In this document: piece by piece, positions 15,411 through 17,366 of the stretch
How the letters are laid out: every line of letters starts with the position of its first letter
Position numbering within the stretch: position 1 is the stretch's first letter
Assembly (NCBI GenBank): GCA_029256035.1
Contig: JAQSYR010000044.1
Location: 1 to 17,366 of the forward strand
Reading direction: 5' to 3'
Length of the DNA: 17,366 nt
Source: Anaerocolumna sp.
GTDB lineage: Bacteria; Bacillota; Clostridia; Lachnospirales; Lachnospiraceae
Made by a program: the position numbers and the translations under genes
Notes under the pieces: model-generated
What the model was told of the DNA's origin: nothing
Seen by the model: the letters and a program-made list of their open reading frames with translations, nothing else
The model's database searches: none

Positions 15411-17366
15411 TTACTTTAATTTTTTCCAAAATCCTATGGTTAAAACAGTCATATCATCTTTTGGAACCCAGTGATTTAATTCCAGTGCCTGATTAAGTAC
15501 AGCATTTGCAATCTCCCCGGGATTATTCATTGTAAGATCAGATATAAACTCTTCTAAGAATTTTTCTTTTTCTTCCCCTGGAATACAATCGACTACTCCA
15601 TCTGTTACCATAATAATAAAATCTCCATCCTTTAATTTGGTGTTTAATACGTCATAGTCCATCTGGTTGATTATTCCGGCAGGCAACGTCTGGGACTGAA
15701 TGGTTTCAACCCAACCCTCTCGTTTGATAAATGTGGAAGATGCCCCTATTTTTATAATGTCACAGGATCCTGTAAATAGATTAATAATACTCATATCGAT
15801 GGTTGAAAAGGTCTGTTCCTCCGACTTTAATACTAAAATTGAATTAATAAGTTTAATTGCAGACTCCTTTTTAAAACCAGCTTCCATAAACTGTTCCAGC
15901 AACTCAACTACAGATTCACTTTCTTCACAAGCAGCTTCTCCACTTCCCATTCCATCAGACAAAGTCATGATAACCGTACTAGAATCTGGATAAATAAAAG
16001 AGAAATTATCTCCTGAAATCCTTGCACCCTCTTTGGTCATTTTCGCCATACCTGTAATTACTTTATATTCTGTATCCTCAACAAATACAAAGGTGTCATA
16101 ATCTTTTGTCATTACATTTTTACAGCCGTCCCCCGGGCGCATTCGTTTACCAAAGGCACTGCTTACTAAGGAAGCTGCCTCTTTGGTTGTAATACACAAT
16201 CCCTTTTCCGTTCGGGCAGTCATATAGATTTCCTGTTTCTCATTTCTTTTATCAAAAACTGCCACTCGCTTTACCATAATATGATTTGACTTAAGCTGAT
16301 AAATCAATCGTTTCTTCATTTCTTCTGTAGTTTCTGCTGTTTTATAAAGATCCAGGGAAAAGTCGTCAATTATGTTGGCAACTTCACTTAGCTGTCCCGC
16401 GATTGCTTCTCTGCTTTCTGCCATCCGGTTATGCCAGGTTAAATTCAGTTTGGCAAGTTCTAGAATCCTCCTTGTTTCTGACAGAAAATGATCCAGATAA
16501 ATACACCTGCCTGCAAATTCTGATGGTACTTCATGCAGGGCAATGGTTCCGTTCTTTTCAACAACCTCTATAATCCGATAAGCCCCCTGATATGTTTCAT
16601 AAAAGTTGCTTTTCCAGCAGAGATTACAGTTGGTACAATCCTTACAAAGATGTTCTGAAATTTCATCAAATACTTTATTTTTGTCATACTTATCTAAAGC
16701 GGTTTTCTTTTCTGCAATGGAATTAAAAGTATCCGAAAGATTTTGAAAGGATTCCGAGAAATCCCGCAGTTTACCCTTTGCAATATTTTGAATATTCTGC
16801 CGAACGAAGATATCTTCGTTCTCTCCCTCCCTATGGGCACTCACTTTTATCATCAGGTTTTTAGGTAACAATAGAAATAGTACTGCACTTGAAGCTAATG
16901 CTCCCACTAAGGACAGGTCAAACTGGGAATTTTGATACAGATCCCCTAATAAAAGTACTCCGGATGCATACATGGTGGTTGTAATAAAGCGCCCCAGTTC
17001 ACGAAAGGTGCCTGCAATAATTCCTACCATACACATATAACCAATCTGATTCATCTGGGAAGAATCAATGGCTAAAATAATACCACAGGCTGCACCAGCT
17101 AAGGCACCATATCCTGCGCCGTATTTATATCCTAAAAATAAAACAAAGAATAGGGATGCAGTTGTTATTAGAGAAAAGCCGGTTATTTCAATTTTAGGCA
17201 ATCCATAAATTGCTATTCCTAAAATAACTGCCAGACTTATAATTTGTTCATTATCAAGGACTTGTCCCTTTATTTCATGGAGTAAAGGTTCTATTCCCTT
17301 CCTAAAGATAAAAGTTAATGCAAATACCCCAATTCCTTCGGCGATTCCTAACATAATATTATACTG
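15411..17366 (-). CDS. spoIIE: Stage II sporulation protein E, serine phosphatase (5' end outside window)
   Basis: The visible 651 residues run from the window edge to the TAA at 15411. Although an ATG occurs at 17354, the frame stays open to 17366 and the normal protein is about 800 aa with about ten membrane segments, so roughly 150 N-terminal residues are missing. Seen here (numbering from the first visible codon): several hydrophobic segments to about 170, a cytoplasmic middle region with the four-cysteine cluster CKDCTNCNLC (241-250), then the PP2C phosphatase domain (about 440-650) with metal-binding D471 in SDGMGSG, D589 in VTDGVVD, and D637-D638 in DDMTVL. SpoIIE dephosphorylates SpoIIAA to activate sigmaF in the forespore and acts with FtsZ at the polar septum. 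Followed by tilS, as in other endospore formers. No in-window promoter. Confidence 0.95.
   Translation of the reverse strand, partial: QYNIMLGIAEGIGVFALTFIFRKGIEPLLHEIKGQVLDNEQIISLAVILGIAIYGLPKIEITGFSLITTASLFFVLFLGYKYGAGYGALAGAACGIILAIDSSQMNQIGYMCMVGIIAGTFRELGRFITTTMYASGVLLLGDLYQNSQFDLSLVGALASSAVLFLLLPKNLMIKVSAHREGENEDIFVRQNIQNIAKGKLRDFSESFQNLSDTFNSIAEKKTALDKYDKNKVFDEISEHLCKDCTNCNLCWKSNFYETYQGAYRIIEVVEKNGTIALHEVPSEFAGRCIYLDHFLSETRRILELAKLNLTWHNRMAESREAIAGQLSEVANIIDDFSLDLYKTAETTEEMKKRLIYQLKSNHIMVKRVAVFDKRNEKQEIYMTARTEKGLCITTKEAASLVSSAFGKRMRPGDGCKNVMTKDYDTFVFVEDTEYKVITGMAKMTKEGARISGDNFSFIYPDSSTVIMTLSDGMGSGEAACEESESVVELLEQFMEAGFKKESAIKLINSILVLKSEEQTFSTIDMSIINLFTGSCDIIKIGASSTFIKREGWVETIQSQTLPAGIINQMDYDVLNTKLKDGDFIIMVTDGVVDCIPGEEKEKFLEEFISDLTMNNPGEIANAVLNQALELNHWVPKDDMTVLTIGFWKKLK

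Noticed and set aside
1..17366. CRISPR array, insertion sequence, prophage, toxin-antitoxin or defence system
   Set aside because: No regularly spaced repeats, transposase or integrase signatures, or toxin-antitoxin-like small gene pairs were seen; gene content is mainly core metabolism, repair and sporulation.

Overview
The window looks like a chromosomal segment of a low-GC, spore-forming Gram-positive anaerobe of the class Clostridia, most likely a Lachnospiraceae member close to the Clostridium (Lachnoclostridium) phytofermentans group. The reasons are the AT-rich DNA, strong GGAGG-type ribosome binding sites, frequent TTG and GTG starts, the sporulation gene spoIIE, and the linkage spoIIE-tilS-hpt-ftsH, an order also known from Bacillus. 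The species assignment is inference. I see no insertion sequence, prophage, CRISPR array or obvious horizontally acquired island.

Thirteen protein genes and two tRNA genes are supported, and all but one lie on the minus strand. Read in the direction of transcription (from high to low coordinates) the layout is as follows. (1) 17366-15411: spoIIE, whose 5' end lies outside the window. (2) 15387-11499: a well-formed sigmaA-type promoter, then tilS, hpt and ftsH (tRNA-Ile lysidine synthetase, purine phosphoribosyltransferase, membrane AAA protease), with tilS and hpt overlapping. An intrinsic terminator lies at 11271-11237. (3) 11133-9100: a cytoplasmic GH13 alpha-glycosidase with its own candidate promoter, overlapped by a 10+10 bp dyad that could be an operator. 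(4) 9003-8802: tRNA-Leu(UAA) and tRNA-Gly(UCC), neither encoding CCA. (5) 8703-5465: a cobalamin-binding-type radical SAM protein, endonuclease III, and a DnaQ-like 3'-5' exonuclease carrying an extra C-terminal module. (6) 4843-5451 on the plus strand: a small membrane-anchored helical-repeat protein of unknown function, convergent with the exonuclease and divergent from the next gene. (7) 4704-3211: an exported VanW-family cell-wall protein. (8) 3036-1: a tight four-gene run of a HypE-like AIR synthase family protein, an Lrp/AsnC regulator, an aminotransferase, and the chemotaxis phosphatase CheX (cut by the window edge).

Most of the window is ordinary core-genome housekeeping. The parts most worth a second look are: the AIR synthase-like/Lrp/aminotransferase/CheX cluster, where the first protein lacks the C-terminal cysteine that true HypE needs and the last is a chemotaxis protein with no chemotaxis neighbours; a 103-bp nested inverted-repeat structure at 3088-3190; the operator-like dyad over the glycosidase promoter; a possible short transcript ending in the ftsH-downstream terminator; and the plus-strand anchored protein. 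I found no evidence strong enough to claim a new defence or mobile system.
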